The notes under the pieces: model-generated
Databases searched by the model: none
What the model was told of the DNA's origin: nothing
Seen by the model: the letters and a program-made list of their open reading frames with translations, nothing else
Assembly (NCBI GenBank): GCA_945903675.1
Contig: CAMDOP010000066.1
Location: forward strand, 1-13,117
Reading direction: 5' to 3'
Origin: Crenothrix polyspora
GTDB lineage: Bacteria > Pseudomonadota > Gammaproteobacteria > Methylococcales > Methylomonadaceae
DNA length: 13,117 nt
Translations under genes and position numbers: made by a program
Part shown: positions 1-6,080 of the stretch, piece after piece
Layout: each line of letters begins with the position of its first letter
How positions within the stretch are numbered: the first letter of the stretch is position 1

Positions 1-1
1 C

Positions 2-49
2 TGGTTTTGGTTTGCTAAGACTCGAAAGGGCTTTGCTGATGTACTCTAG
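2..49 (+). CDS. wzm: 3' end of a probable Wzm-type polysaccharide ABC exporter permease (partial)
   Basis: The frame starting at base 2 is open to a TAG at 47-49 and reads WFWFAKTRKGFADVL. Aromatic residues followed by K-T-R-K-G-F-A-D-V-L resemble, from memory, the extreme C-terminus of ABC-2 permeases of the Wzm (O-antigen/capsule export) family, just after the last membrane helix. The next polysaccharide gene on the same strand is the Wzt ATPase, its expected partner, but about 2 kb further on. Only 15 codons are visible, so the call rests on one short motif plus context. It could be the end of another membrane protein or chance. The rest of the gene lies left of the window. Confidence 0.5.
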   Translation, partial: WFWFAKTRKGFADVL

Positions 50-73
50 CCTTATCGTTCCCACGCTCTGCGT

Positions 74-193
74 CACTGCCATTAAGTTCAGTGAAAATAG
101 TAAAAACATGGAGTGCAATAGCTTCAGCTATTGCGTTTTAAAACAGCTAAAGCTGTTTTACTCCAAGCACAAATTACTTAACTGTGGGCAGTG
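74..193 (+). repeat. MITE-like element, copy A (120 bp)
   Basis: The left end CACTGCCATTAAGTT (74-88) is answered by an imperfect inverted right end, CTTAACTGTGGGCAGTG (177-193). Inside is a core (110-165) with two tandem hairpins: a 9-bp stem GCAATAGCT/AGCTATTGC (115-134) and a 9-bp stem AAAACAGCT/AGCTGTTTT (140-159). The core is bounded by ggagt/actcc. Similarity continues outside the terminal repeats: cgttcccacgctctgcgt (56-73) on the left and a degenerate cgctcagcgtggaaatgcatcc on the right, both matching the outer flank of copy B. There is no transposase and no clear target-site duplication. The 258 bases before the first nucleotidyltransferase hold only this element, its flanks and the preceding gene end. 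Family assignment is open. Confidence 0.75.
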
Positions 194-258
194 TCGCTCA
201 GCGTGGAAATGCATCCGGCACCACTTCAACAGAGCGAGGCAACGATGTATGGTGCGGC

Positions 259-558
259 ATGAGACTTTTTGAATTAACATGCGCGATTATTCGCAGCACT
301 GTTCAAGAGGTTTTTGGCTCAGAGGCCACAGTAAAGCTTTTTGGCTCACGGATAAATGATAACGCAAGGGGCGGGGATATAGATTTGCTGGTTGAGCTAA
401 TTTCTGCCACAACAGAGCTTGAACGTAAAGCACTACAGCTTATCACTAGACTGCAATTACGCATCGGCGACCAGCCTATTGATGTGCTGGTGCTTAATCC
501 TTCAACGCCTAGGCAAGCCATACACGAACACGCCATCCTGACTGGAATGACCTTATGA
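259..558 (+). CDS. MNT-type minimal nucleotidyltransferase 1 (MntA-like antitoxin family)
   Basis: A 99-aa Pol-beta-fold minimal nucleotidyltransferase. The active-site signature is complete: LFGSR with G29-S30, nine residues, then D40-I-D42, followed by LLVE. In characterised MntA/HepT pairs, this enzyme uses ATP to AMPylate and so silence a partner HEPN RNase. The ATG at 259 was chosen because it gives MRLF, aligning with MRLT at the starts of both downstream paralogues and putting GS and DxD at the same residue numbers in all three. A longer frame from 184 would translate the repeat flank. The ribosome site is weak (GAGG, 236-239) and lies in repeat-derived sequence. The stop overlaps the next start as ATGA (555-558). 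Its HEPN partner is only a stub, so its present role is uncertain. Confidence 0.85.
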   Translation: MRLFELTCAIIRSTVQEVFGSEATVKLFGSRINDNARGGDIDLLVELISATTELERKALQLITRLQLRIGDQPIDVLVLNPSTPRQAIHEHAILTGMTL

Positions 559-713
559 GCTCAATATTAAATTTGCCGGTAGTCCGTTTCTTGGATACTT
601 TAGCTATCGTTGCCAAAGAAGGCAAACATCTATCTTATAGCTGGAACGGCCTGTTTGCTCAAGGCATTGCCTATCCTGATGCCAGCCTTTTTCGAGTCAT
701 AAAGTGCGCCTAA
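555..713 (+). pseudogene. Truncated HEPN (HepT-like) partner of nucleotidyltransferase 1
   Basis: A 52-codon frame begins at ATG 555, overlapping the upstream stop by 4 bases, and ends with TAA at 711-713. It sits exactly where an MNT gene's HEPN partner belongs. Its start (VVRFLDTLAIVAKEGKHLSYS, then WNGLFA) resembles, from memory, the first helix of nucleotidyltransferase-linked HEPN proteins, which often read RFLxT...HLxYSxxxLFA. The other expected parts, the middle RLQDTxG segment and the catalytic RX4HXY, are missing. The frame ends 10 bases inside the next gene. I infer an internal deletion that joined this N-terminus to the next module. It could instead be a genuine small protein of unknown role. 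Confidence 0.45.
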
Positions 714-1000
714 CAAAACCTCAAACAAATACCATCCTCCAAACAGTTGCTAACTGGGCAGGAACCAATGCTTCCGTGTATTTATTTGGCTCTAGACTTA
801 ATGACCAAGCAAGAGGTGGAGATATAGACTTATTTATCGAAACGCATAGTGTATTATCGCTATTACTGCGTGCGCAAATAAAAATGGAACTAGAGGCTAA
901 ACTAGGCCTACCCGTTGATATCGTCTCAAAAACTCATCACTCAGAGGCGACTGCGTTTCAAATGATCGCCAGATCTCATGCAACACTCCTGGAGGCTTAA
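704..1000 (+). CDS. MNT-type minimal nucleotidyltransferase 2 (MntA-like antitoxin)
   Basis: A 98-aa minimal nucleotidyltransferase with LFGSR (G29-S30), nine residues, then D40-I-D42 and LFIE. The GTG start at 704 gives MRLTKPQTN, matching MRLTPTQIN of the third paralogue, and no suitable ATG lies nearby. It overlaps the preceding stub by 10 bases. Its TAA (998-1000) shares a base with the ATG of the HEPN gene, the usual tight coupling of MntA/HepT pairs. This is the only pair in the array with both partners intact. By family knowledge it should AMPylate and neutralise the adjacent HEPN RNase in the cytoplasm. That activity is inferred, not visible. The sequence differs enough from its neighbours that the array is unlikely to be a recent duplication. 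Confidence 0.87.
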   Translation: MRLTKPQTNTILQTVANWAGTNASVYLFGSRLNDQARGGDIDLFIETHSVLSLLLRAQIKMELEAKLGLPVDIVSKTHHSEATAFQMIARSHATLLEA

Positions 1001-1554
1001 TGGCATTATCCTTACTTGATTCTGAAAAACAACATCTTGCCGAATTATTAGTCGCAATACAACGCTGCGTTTATTTTCTTGATGCGTCCAATCAAAAATT
1101 AACTTGGCCATTAACAAAAGAACATTTAGAAATCCACAAAAAAGATATTGCCTTATTCGAAGCTATAGCAGCTATTAATGAAAGATTCGCCAAATTACAA
1201 GATACGCTAGGTGCCGCGATGCGACATGCCTGCTTGTTATCGGGCGAACCTACTGACAGCTTCCTTAAAGTACTTAGCTTTTACGAAAAAACAAACGTGT
1301 TGGAGTCAGTAGCTACTTGGCAACTATGCCGAACAGCACGTAATCTGGCGGCGCACGATTATGACATTGACTATGCTAACATCGCCGATCATTTTAATAC
1401 TTTACAGACTTTAATCCCCATGCTTTATATAACGGCAGTTCGTTTTCTCAATTATTGCCTGCAGTCACTAGACATTGCACCTAAGCAAGTAGATTTCAGC
1501 ACCGAATTCATGTTGATTACAAGCCAAATGAATGAAAGCAGAGCAACAAAATAA
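1000..1554 (+). CDS. HEPN-domain protein, HepT-like putative RNase toxin
   Basis: A 184-aa, largely helical protein. It carries the HEPN RNase signature RX4HXY as R114-N-L-A-A-H119-D-Y121. In the characterised HepT, the Tyr of this motif is the residue AMPylated by MntA. A second family-like stretch, RFAKLQDTLG, lies at residues 62-71. The start is set by GGAGG at 991-995 and the TAATG overlap with the upstream nucleotidyltransferase. Its stop at 1552-1554 directly abuts the ATG of the third nucleotidyltransferase with no spacer. Family knowledge suggests a cytoplasmic ribonuclease held in check by its partner. Toxicity and target RNA are not deducible here. The roughly 40 residues after the HEPN fold look unstructured or unrelated. 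Confidence 0.82.
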   Translation: MALSLLDSEKQHLAELLVAIQRCVYFLDASNQKLTWPLTKEHLEIHKKDIALFEAIAAINERFAKLQDTLGAAMRHACLLSGEPTDSFLKVLSFYEKTNVLESVATWQLCRTARNLAAHDYDIDYANIADHFNTLQTLIPMLYITAVRFLNYCLQSLDIAPKQVDFSTEFMLITSQMNESRATK

Positions 1555-1842
1555 ATGCGACTCACTCCTACGCAAATAAACATTATTCGCAACGCAACTA
1601 GGCAAAATTTTGGTCAAGATGCGTTAATCTGGCTGTTCGGATCAAGGGTTGACGATTCCAAGCGCGGTGGCGATGTTGATTTATATATCGAAACGTCACA
1701 TCGAGATACCCTTATGCCGACGCTACGTTGCAAAATTGCGCTTGAGGATAATCTGGATTTGTCCGTTGACTTACTCGTTAAAGAACCTCATCAAGACAAA
1801 GTCATCTTTCATTTGGCAAAGGCTAACGGCATTCAATTATGA
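1555..1842 (+). CDS. MNT-type minimal nucleotidyltransferase 3, without an intact partner
   Basis: A 95-aa minimal nucleotidyltransferase beginning MRLTPTQINIIRNA, with LFGSR (G29-S30), nine residues, then D40-V-D42 and LYIE. Its start touches the preceding HEPN stop, so it is probably translated from the same message, and there is no clear Shine-Dalgarno. The stop TGA (1840-1842) overlaps a following ATG as ATGA, the arrangement seen at MNT-HEPN junctions. That downstream frame quickly enters a MITE, so the HEPN partner appears lost. It could act on the neighbouring HEPN protein as a second antitoxin, or simply be an orphan. The active-site residues are intact. Confidence 0.84.
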   Translation: MRLTPTQINIIRNATRQNFGQDALIWLFGSRVDDSKRGGDVDLYIETSHRDTLMPTLRCKIALEDNLDLSVDLLVKEPHQDKVIFHLAKANGIQL

Positions 1843-1952
1843 CTGAACATCAGCTAGAATGGTCTATTACATCGTTCCCCACTGCCATTAAGTTAAGGAA
1901 TCTGTCTGTTTGGAGTAAAACTGCTTTAGCTGTTTTAAAACACAATAGCTGA
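1839..1952 (+). pseudogene. Remnant frame coupled to nucleotidyltransferase 3, running into MITE copy B
   Basis: A 37-codon frame starts at ATG 1839 inside the previous stop (ATGA). Only about eleven codons (MTEHQLEWSIT) precede the repeat: cgttccc at 1873-1879 and the MITE end at 1880. The rest of the frame is translated MITE sequence up to TGA 1950-1952. The position and coupling are those of a HEPN partner gene. No HEPN sequence resumes after the element, so the body of the gene has been deleted or replaced. The first codons alone are too short to prove HEPN origin. Confidence 0.35.
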
Positions 1953-2001
1953 AGCTATTGCACTCCAATCTTTTACTTTTTCGCTTAACTTAATGGCAGT
2001 G
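1880..2001 (-). repeat. MITE-like element, copy B (122 bp, inverted relative to copy A)
   Basis: The ends form perfect 18-bp terminal inverted repeats: CACTGCCATTAAGTTAAG (1880-1897) and CTTAACTTAATGGCAGTG (1984-2001). The core (1912-1966) is the reverse complement of the copy A core with few changes. It has the AAAAC.GCT/AGCTGTTTT hairpin (1917-1936, one mismatch) and the AATAGCT/AGCTATT hairpin (1944-1959). It contains no coding capacity. The size, perfect ends and lack of a transposase fit a miniature inverted-repeat transposable element mobilised in trans. Together with copy A it encloses the nucleotidyltransferase/HEPN operon. Confidence 0.8.
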
Positions 2002-2049
2002 ACGCTCTGCGTGGGAATGCATCCAGCGGTGCGTGACGCAGAGCGTCAC
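1999..2049. repeat. Perfect 14-bp inverted repeat upstream of wzt
   Basis: GTGACGCTCTGCGT (1999-2012) is the exact reverse complement of ACGCAGAGCGTCAC (2036-2049), with a 23-base loop. The 11-mer acgctctgcgt within each arm also occurs at 63-73 beside MITE copy A and itself has a short ACGC/GCGT dyad. No T-run follows, so an intrinsic terminator is unlikely. The hairpin ends 38 bases before the first wzt start and would lie in the wzt leader if transcription enters from upstream. The region 1843-2087 holds nothing else that I can identify. Confidence 0.6.
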
Positions 2050-2087
2050 CTGCTGAGCTCCAGGCAGGAACTAAGGAACGCTACTCT

Positions 2088-4298
2088 ATGTATAAACAGC
2101 AGGAACACTCAGTGAATAACATCGCCATCCGTGTTAATAATTTAAGCAAATGTTATCAGCTTTATAATCAGCCCGCTGACCGCCTTAAGCAGTTTTTGTG
2201 GCGAGGTAGACGTCAATATTTTCGTGAATTTTGGGCATTGCGCGATGTCAGCTTTGAGGTCGGTAAAGGCGAAGTGCTGGGTATTATCGGTCGCAATGGT
2301 GCAGGCAAATCGACCTTATTGCAATTGCTATGTGGTACTTTAACGCCGACTTCAGGCAACGTAGAGATTCATGGCCGTATTGCTGCTTTACTGGAATTGG
2401 GTGCCGGCTTTAACCCTGAATTTACGGGGCGTGAAAATGTATTCATGAGCGCGGCCATTTTGGGCCTGAATCCAAAAGAAATTGAAGAGCGCTATGAAGA
2501 GATTGTTGATTTTTCGGGTATTCGTGATTTTATAGATCAGCCCGTTAAAACTTACTCCAGTGGCATGTATGTGCGCTTGGCGTTTTCAGTCGCTACTAGT
2601 GTAGATCCTGATATTTTAATAGTGGATGAGGCGCTATCGGTAGGTGATGGTGAATTTGCACGTAAGTCATTTGATCGCATTCGTGCTATGAAAGAAGCCG
2701 GTAAAACTATTTTATTTTGTTCGCATTCTTTATATCAGGTAGAAGCTTTTTGTGATCGGGTTTTGTGGCTAGATCATGGTAGTGTAAAGTCATGTGGCGA
2801 GCCACAACTTGTCGTTCAAAGCTACGGAATGTTTTTGGCAGGCGATGCTCAAGCTACTTCTATTGAGCCAACAGCTAAATCTACCGAAATCTCCTCAGCG
2901 CCAGATTCACCAGAAACAGAAACACTAGCATCAATACCTGCACCAAAGGGCCATGCTCATTTTAGCCATATTGAGGTTAGCCTGGACGGTGTAATGGGGC
3001 GCGTTTTACATGGACGCCCCAGAGAGAATGATCTATCCATTCGCTTACAATTTGAATCCGACCCTCAACTGCCTGCACCTACAGTCGGCATAACAATTGA
3101 TTACGGCACTCTGATGACTGTTACCTGCGTAGTCAGTCGATCTGACAACGTCCTTATCGAACGAAACGAAGATGGCAGAGGTGAAGTGATTATCTACTTC
3201 CCTGCTCTCGCTTTGCGTAAGGGGGAATATCATGTAGCTGCCTACCTAGGTTGTGAGGATGCTGTACATATTTACGACAGCGCACAGATTGTAGCAACAC
3301 TGCTTATTAGTGACCCCTTTCCGGAACCAGGCTTGGTAGACTTAACGCATCACTGGCAATGTTCAGCTGGCCATAACAAGTCCCCATCCACTATGCCTCA
3401 GACAGGTATTAATGGTCGATTAGTTGAATTATTTACCAATCGCCCATTCTGGGTTGACCCAGATGACAGCTTGGGAATCGCTACAGCCGGTATTTTCGAA
3501 CCTGTCGAGACGACACTATTACAACGCTTAATAAAAACTGGGGATAGAGTTCTCGATATTGGTGCCAATATTGGCTATTACACTGTTCTTTTTGCTGATT
3601 GGGTTGGTTCTTCCGGTCTTGTACATGCCATTGAACCAGACTCCGATAATTTTGCCTTACTGGATGCTAATACCCAAGATTTTCAAAAAAAGGCTTGCGT
3701 TCACTTACATCAGCTAGCGCTGGGTGAAGCGGGCGGCACTGCGAAACTTTTTCGCAGCAAAGACAATATTGGGATGCACCGCCTCTATGACTCTGTTTGC
3801 TGTGATGGCTCATCCACAGAAGTCCCCGTTTGCAGAGGTGATGATCTTAATCTCGCCCCCCTCGATTTAATCAAAATCGACATAGAAGGCTTTGAGTTAT
3901 TTGCCTTGCGTGGCTTGAGTGATACCTTGAACAAAAGCCCAGATGTTAAAATTTTATGTGAATTTTCACCTCTTTCTATGATGGAGGCCGGCATCCAACC
4001 CCTAGAGTGGTTAGAATGGATAGAGGCTCATAATTTTATTGCTATAGCCCATAATGGAACAGATTGGTTACCAGTGATTCATGATGAGCTGAAGCGCGAA
4101 TTACACTGTTTGACTGAGCTCGATTTTAATGGTCTCTTGTCAAAATCAAAAGCTATTAATAATATTTCAATCGCCGATGCTGCTTTAGAGGCAGCAGCAA
4201 TCTGCGGTTATCAACGCCCGATCCTAGAAAATCTACTTTTAGTAAGACCACAAATATTACAGTGGCTTATTGTGAAGGGCATTGTCTCTAGTTTATAG
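2088..4298 (+). CDS. wzt: Wzt-type polysaccharide export ATPase fused to Wzt_C domain and FkbM methyltransferase
   Basis: 736 aa in three parts. Residues 1-245 are an ABC ATPase: Walker A GRNGAGKST (68-76), signature YSSGM (156-160), Walker B ILIVDEA with D180-E181, and H-loop H213. Residues about 289-408 look like the Wzt_C beta-sandwich that recognises the modified non-reducing end of the glycan. Residues about 445-660 are an FkbM-family methyltransferase: SAM motif VLDIGANIGYYT (488-499), acidic E516, and DLIKIDIEGFE (593-603). In E. coli O8/O9a, chain-end methylation is made by a separate protein and read by the Wzt C-terminal domain; here both functions appear joined. The protein works at the inner membrane with a Wzm permease. 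AAGGA at 2073-2077 supports ATG 2088. An in-frame GTG at 2112 is an alternative start. Confidence 0.9.
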   Translation: MYKQQEHSVNNIAIRVNNLSKCYQLYNQPADRLKQFLWRGRRQYFREFWALRDVSFEVGKGEVLGIIGRNGAGKSTLLQLLCGTLTPTSGNVEIHGRIAALLELGAGFNPEFTGRENVFMSAAILGLNPKEIEERYEEIVDFSGIRDFIDQPVKTYSSGMYVRLAFSVATSVDPDILIVDEALSVGDGEFARKSFDRIRAMKEAGKTILFCSHSLYQVEAFCDRVLWLDHGSVKSCGEPQLVVQSYGMFLAGDAQATSIEPTAKSTEISSAPDSPETETLASIPAPKGHAHFSHIEVSLDGVMGRVLHGRPRENDLSIRLQFESDPQLPAPTVGITIDYGTLMTVTCVVSRSDNVLIERNEDGRGEVIIYFPALALRKGEYHVAAYLGCEDAVHIYDSAQIVATLLISDPFPEPGLVDLTHHWQCSAGHNKSPSTMPQTGINGRLVELFTNRPFWVDPDDSLGIATAGIFEPVETTLLQRLIKTGDRVLDIGANIGYYTVLFADWVGSSGLVHAIEPDSDNFALLDANTQDFQKKACVHLHQLALGEAGGTAKLFRSKDNIGMHRLYDSVCCDGSSTEVPVCRGDDLNLAPLDLIKIDIEGFELFALRGLSDTLNKSPDVKILCEFSPLSMMEAGIQPLEWLEWIEAHNFIAIAHNGTDWLPVIHDELKRELHCLTELDFNGLLSKSKAINNISIADAALEAAAICGYQRPILENLLLVRPQILQWLIVKGIVSSL
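2101..2114 (+). promoter_or_regulatory. Alternative ribosome site and GTG start for wzt
   Basis: AGGA (2101-2104) lies 7 bases before an in-frame GTG (2112-2114). Starting there would give MNNIAIRVNNLSKCYQ, closer to the usual short leader of Wzt proteins than the 8 extra residues MYKQQEHS. The upstream ATG at 2088 also has a fair site (AAGGA, 10 bases away), so the true start is undecided. Confidence 0.35.
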
Positions 4299-4320
4299 TG
4301 AAATTTAAAGGAAATAAATC

Positions 4321-6048
4321 GTGTTAGCGTATAAGAAATTTACATTCCCGTTAAATGTGTATGCTCACATCCTTTGCAGAGATTATGGTGATTTTGAATA
4401 CCTGCACTATGGGTTGTTTGAACAAGATGACAACCAAAACATACAAAGGGCTCAACAACGTGCAACCGACCTGCTTTTCTCATATTTAACACCATGTCCC
4501 TGCAGAATTCTGGAGGTCGGCATAGGCTTAGGAACCACACTTGCCAAATTGGTAAAAGCAGGTTATGACGTGATTGGAATCACGCCTGACGAACACCAAA
4601 TCAACTACGCGAAAAATCGTTATGGTGAAAACTTACCTGTCGTCTGCCAACGACTAGAAGACTTTACAGATGAGCAAAAATTTGATCTGATTATTTTCCA
4701 AGAAAGCGCCCAGTACATTGATACAAAAGTTTTATTTAAAAAAGCCTCATCTTTACTTAAGAATGACGGACAAATCATTATTATGGATGAGTTGTCACTA
4801 CGCAAACCATCTTCTTCTGAGCCAGGGCTACCTTGGATTGACAATTACATTTCTTTTGGCAGCACACTGGGCTTTGAGCTTATTGAACAAATTGATCTAA
4901 GCAATCAAGCATTACCCACCGACATCTACATTTTGAACGCCGTAGTCAAATATCAGAACGAGCTGGTAGCTGAACTTGAGTTAGACAGTAACGAAATTGA
5001 TGGCTTAATTTTAGCCGCTCAAGAACATTTAAATAAATATCATAATGGCCAATACGGATATGGCTTTTTGCAATTTAAGAAAAAACCAATTGAGCAATAT
5101 TCTTGGATAACGGAATGGTCGCGATCGAATAATGAAGATGAACTTTTAGATTTATTTCAGGAAGCCTTCGGATATAAGATGCCCCCTGAACTCTGGCGCT
5201 GGAAATATCAAGATCACGACGCTCTAGGCACATTAGTTTGCAAGAATAACCAAATCATCGCTTTTTATGGCGGCATGCCACGCGCTATTCATTTGTTTGG
5301 CTCCCCAGTAACCGCCATACATATCGGCGATGTTATGGTTCACCCTAAATACCGAGGCACGCTATCTCGCAAAGGCCCCTTCTTTCAGGTCGCAACACAG
5401 TTTCTGGAACGCTACGTTGGAGAGCAGCAAGGCTATCCCATCGCTTTTGGTTTTCCCTCAGCAAGAGCCTACCAGCTCAGTGTGCATTTAGGTCTGTATG
5501 ATAAAGTAGGTGATCTGATGCAAGTGACCTGGCCGGCTTTAAACACACGCCTAAGTTACAAGGTTCGTCTGCGACCTTTGAATCATAACAACGCAGCAAC
5601 AATTAATCGTTTGTGGCGAAAAATGGCCAAAGCCTTAAAACAACAGGTCGTTGGTGTACGCGACTGGAATTATATAAATCATCGCTACCTACTACACCCC
5701 ACCTTAGATTATAAACTCTACCAAGTATCATCAAGATTCACGGGTCTAACTTTAGGCATTATGGTGTTACGCATGCAAGATGATAAAATAGAACTAGTCG
5801 ATGTTATTGCTCAGCCGCGACATATAAGCACCTTGGTACATTGTTTGCGTCGACTAACATGGAGTTTGGGTAAGTCACAAGCTTATACTTGGATAACGCA
5901 ACAAAACACCTATTTATTTATCGCAAATGCCGGAGAAATAAGTCCGACGGGCATCACTATTCCTCATAACAGTTGGACACCAGGACTTCCGGCCAGTAAA
6001 CTGCTTGATCGTTGGTGGCTGATGGCTGGTGACACTGATTTTCACTAA
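4321..6048 (+). CDS. Class I SAM methyltransferase fused to a GNAT-family acetyltransferase
   Basis: 575 aa. The N-terminal half (about 45-210) is a class I methyltransferase, with motif I ILEVGIGLGTT (63-73), a following acidic strand region ending GITPDE (86-91), and FDLIIFQESAQYI (121-133). After a linker, residues about 265-575 resemble GNAT acetyltransferases found in polysaccharide clusters: HIGDVMVHPKYRG (334-346) at the strand/loop that binds acetyl-CoA, then IAFGFPSARAYQLSVHLGLY (374-393), ending DRWWLMAGDTDFH. Start GTG 4321 has AAAGGA (4307-4312), 8 bases away, and lies 22 bases after wzt, so they probably share a message. The likely role is methylation and N- or O-acylation of a sugar precursor or chain end. 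Substrates are unknown. The GNAT assignment is firmer at fold than function level. Confidence 0.8.
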   Translation: MLAYKKFTFPLNVYAHILCRDYGDFEYLHYGLFEQDDNQNIQRAQQRATDLLFSYLTPCPCRILEVGIGLGTTLAKLVKAGYDVIGITPDEHQINYAKNRYGENLPVVCQRLEDFTDEQKFDLIIFQESAQYIDTKVLFKKASSLLKNDGQIIIMDELSLRKPSSSEPGLPWIDNYISFGSTLGFELIEQIDLSNQALPTDIYILNAVVKYQNELVAELELDSNEIDGLILAAQEHLNKYHNGQYGYGFLQFKKKPIEQYSWITEWSRSNNEDELLDLFQEAFGYKMPPELWRWKYQDHDALGTLVCKNNQIIAFYGGMPRAIHLFGSPVTAIHIGDVMVHPKYRGTLSRKGPFFQVATQFLERYVGEQQGYPIAFGFPSARAYQLSVHLGLYDKVGDLMQVTWPALNTRLSYKVRLRPLNHNNAATINRLWRKMAKALKQQVVGVRDWNYINHRYLLHPTLDYKLYQVSSRFTGLTLGIMVLRMQDDKIELVDVIAQPRHISTLVHCLRRLTWSLGKSQAYTWITQQNTYLFIANAGEISPTGITIPHNSWTPGLPASKLLDRWWLMAGDTDFH

Positions 6049-6080
6049 AACCTTATTCGAAATATTTCTTACTCATCTTA

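Noticed and set aside
184..258. Upstream extension of the first nucleotidyltransferase
   Set aside because: The added 25 residues are translated repeat flank and would break the MRL alignment with the two paralogues.
12..272. 86-codon open frame at the left end
   Set aside because: It runs across MITE copy A and its flanks and overlaps the start of the first nucleotidyltransferase in another frame. The translation is just hairpin-repeat sequence.
74..2001. Composite transposon made of the two MITE copies
   Set aside because: The inverted arrangement is suggestive, but I see no target duplication at the outer ends and no transposase, so it is reported only as a bracketed island.
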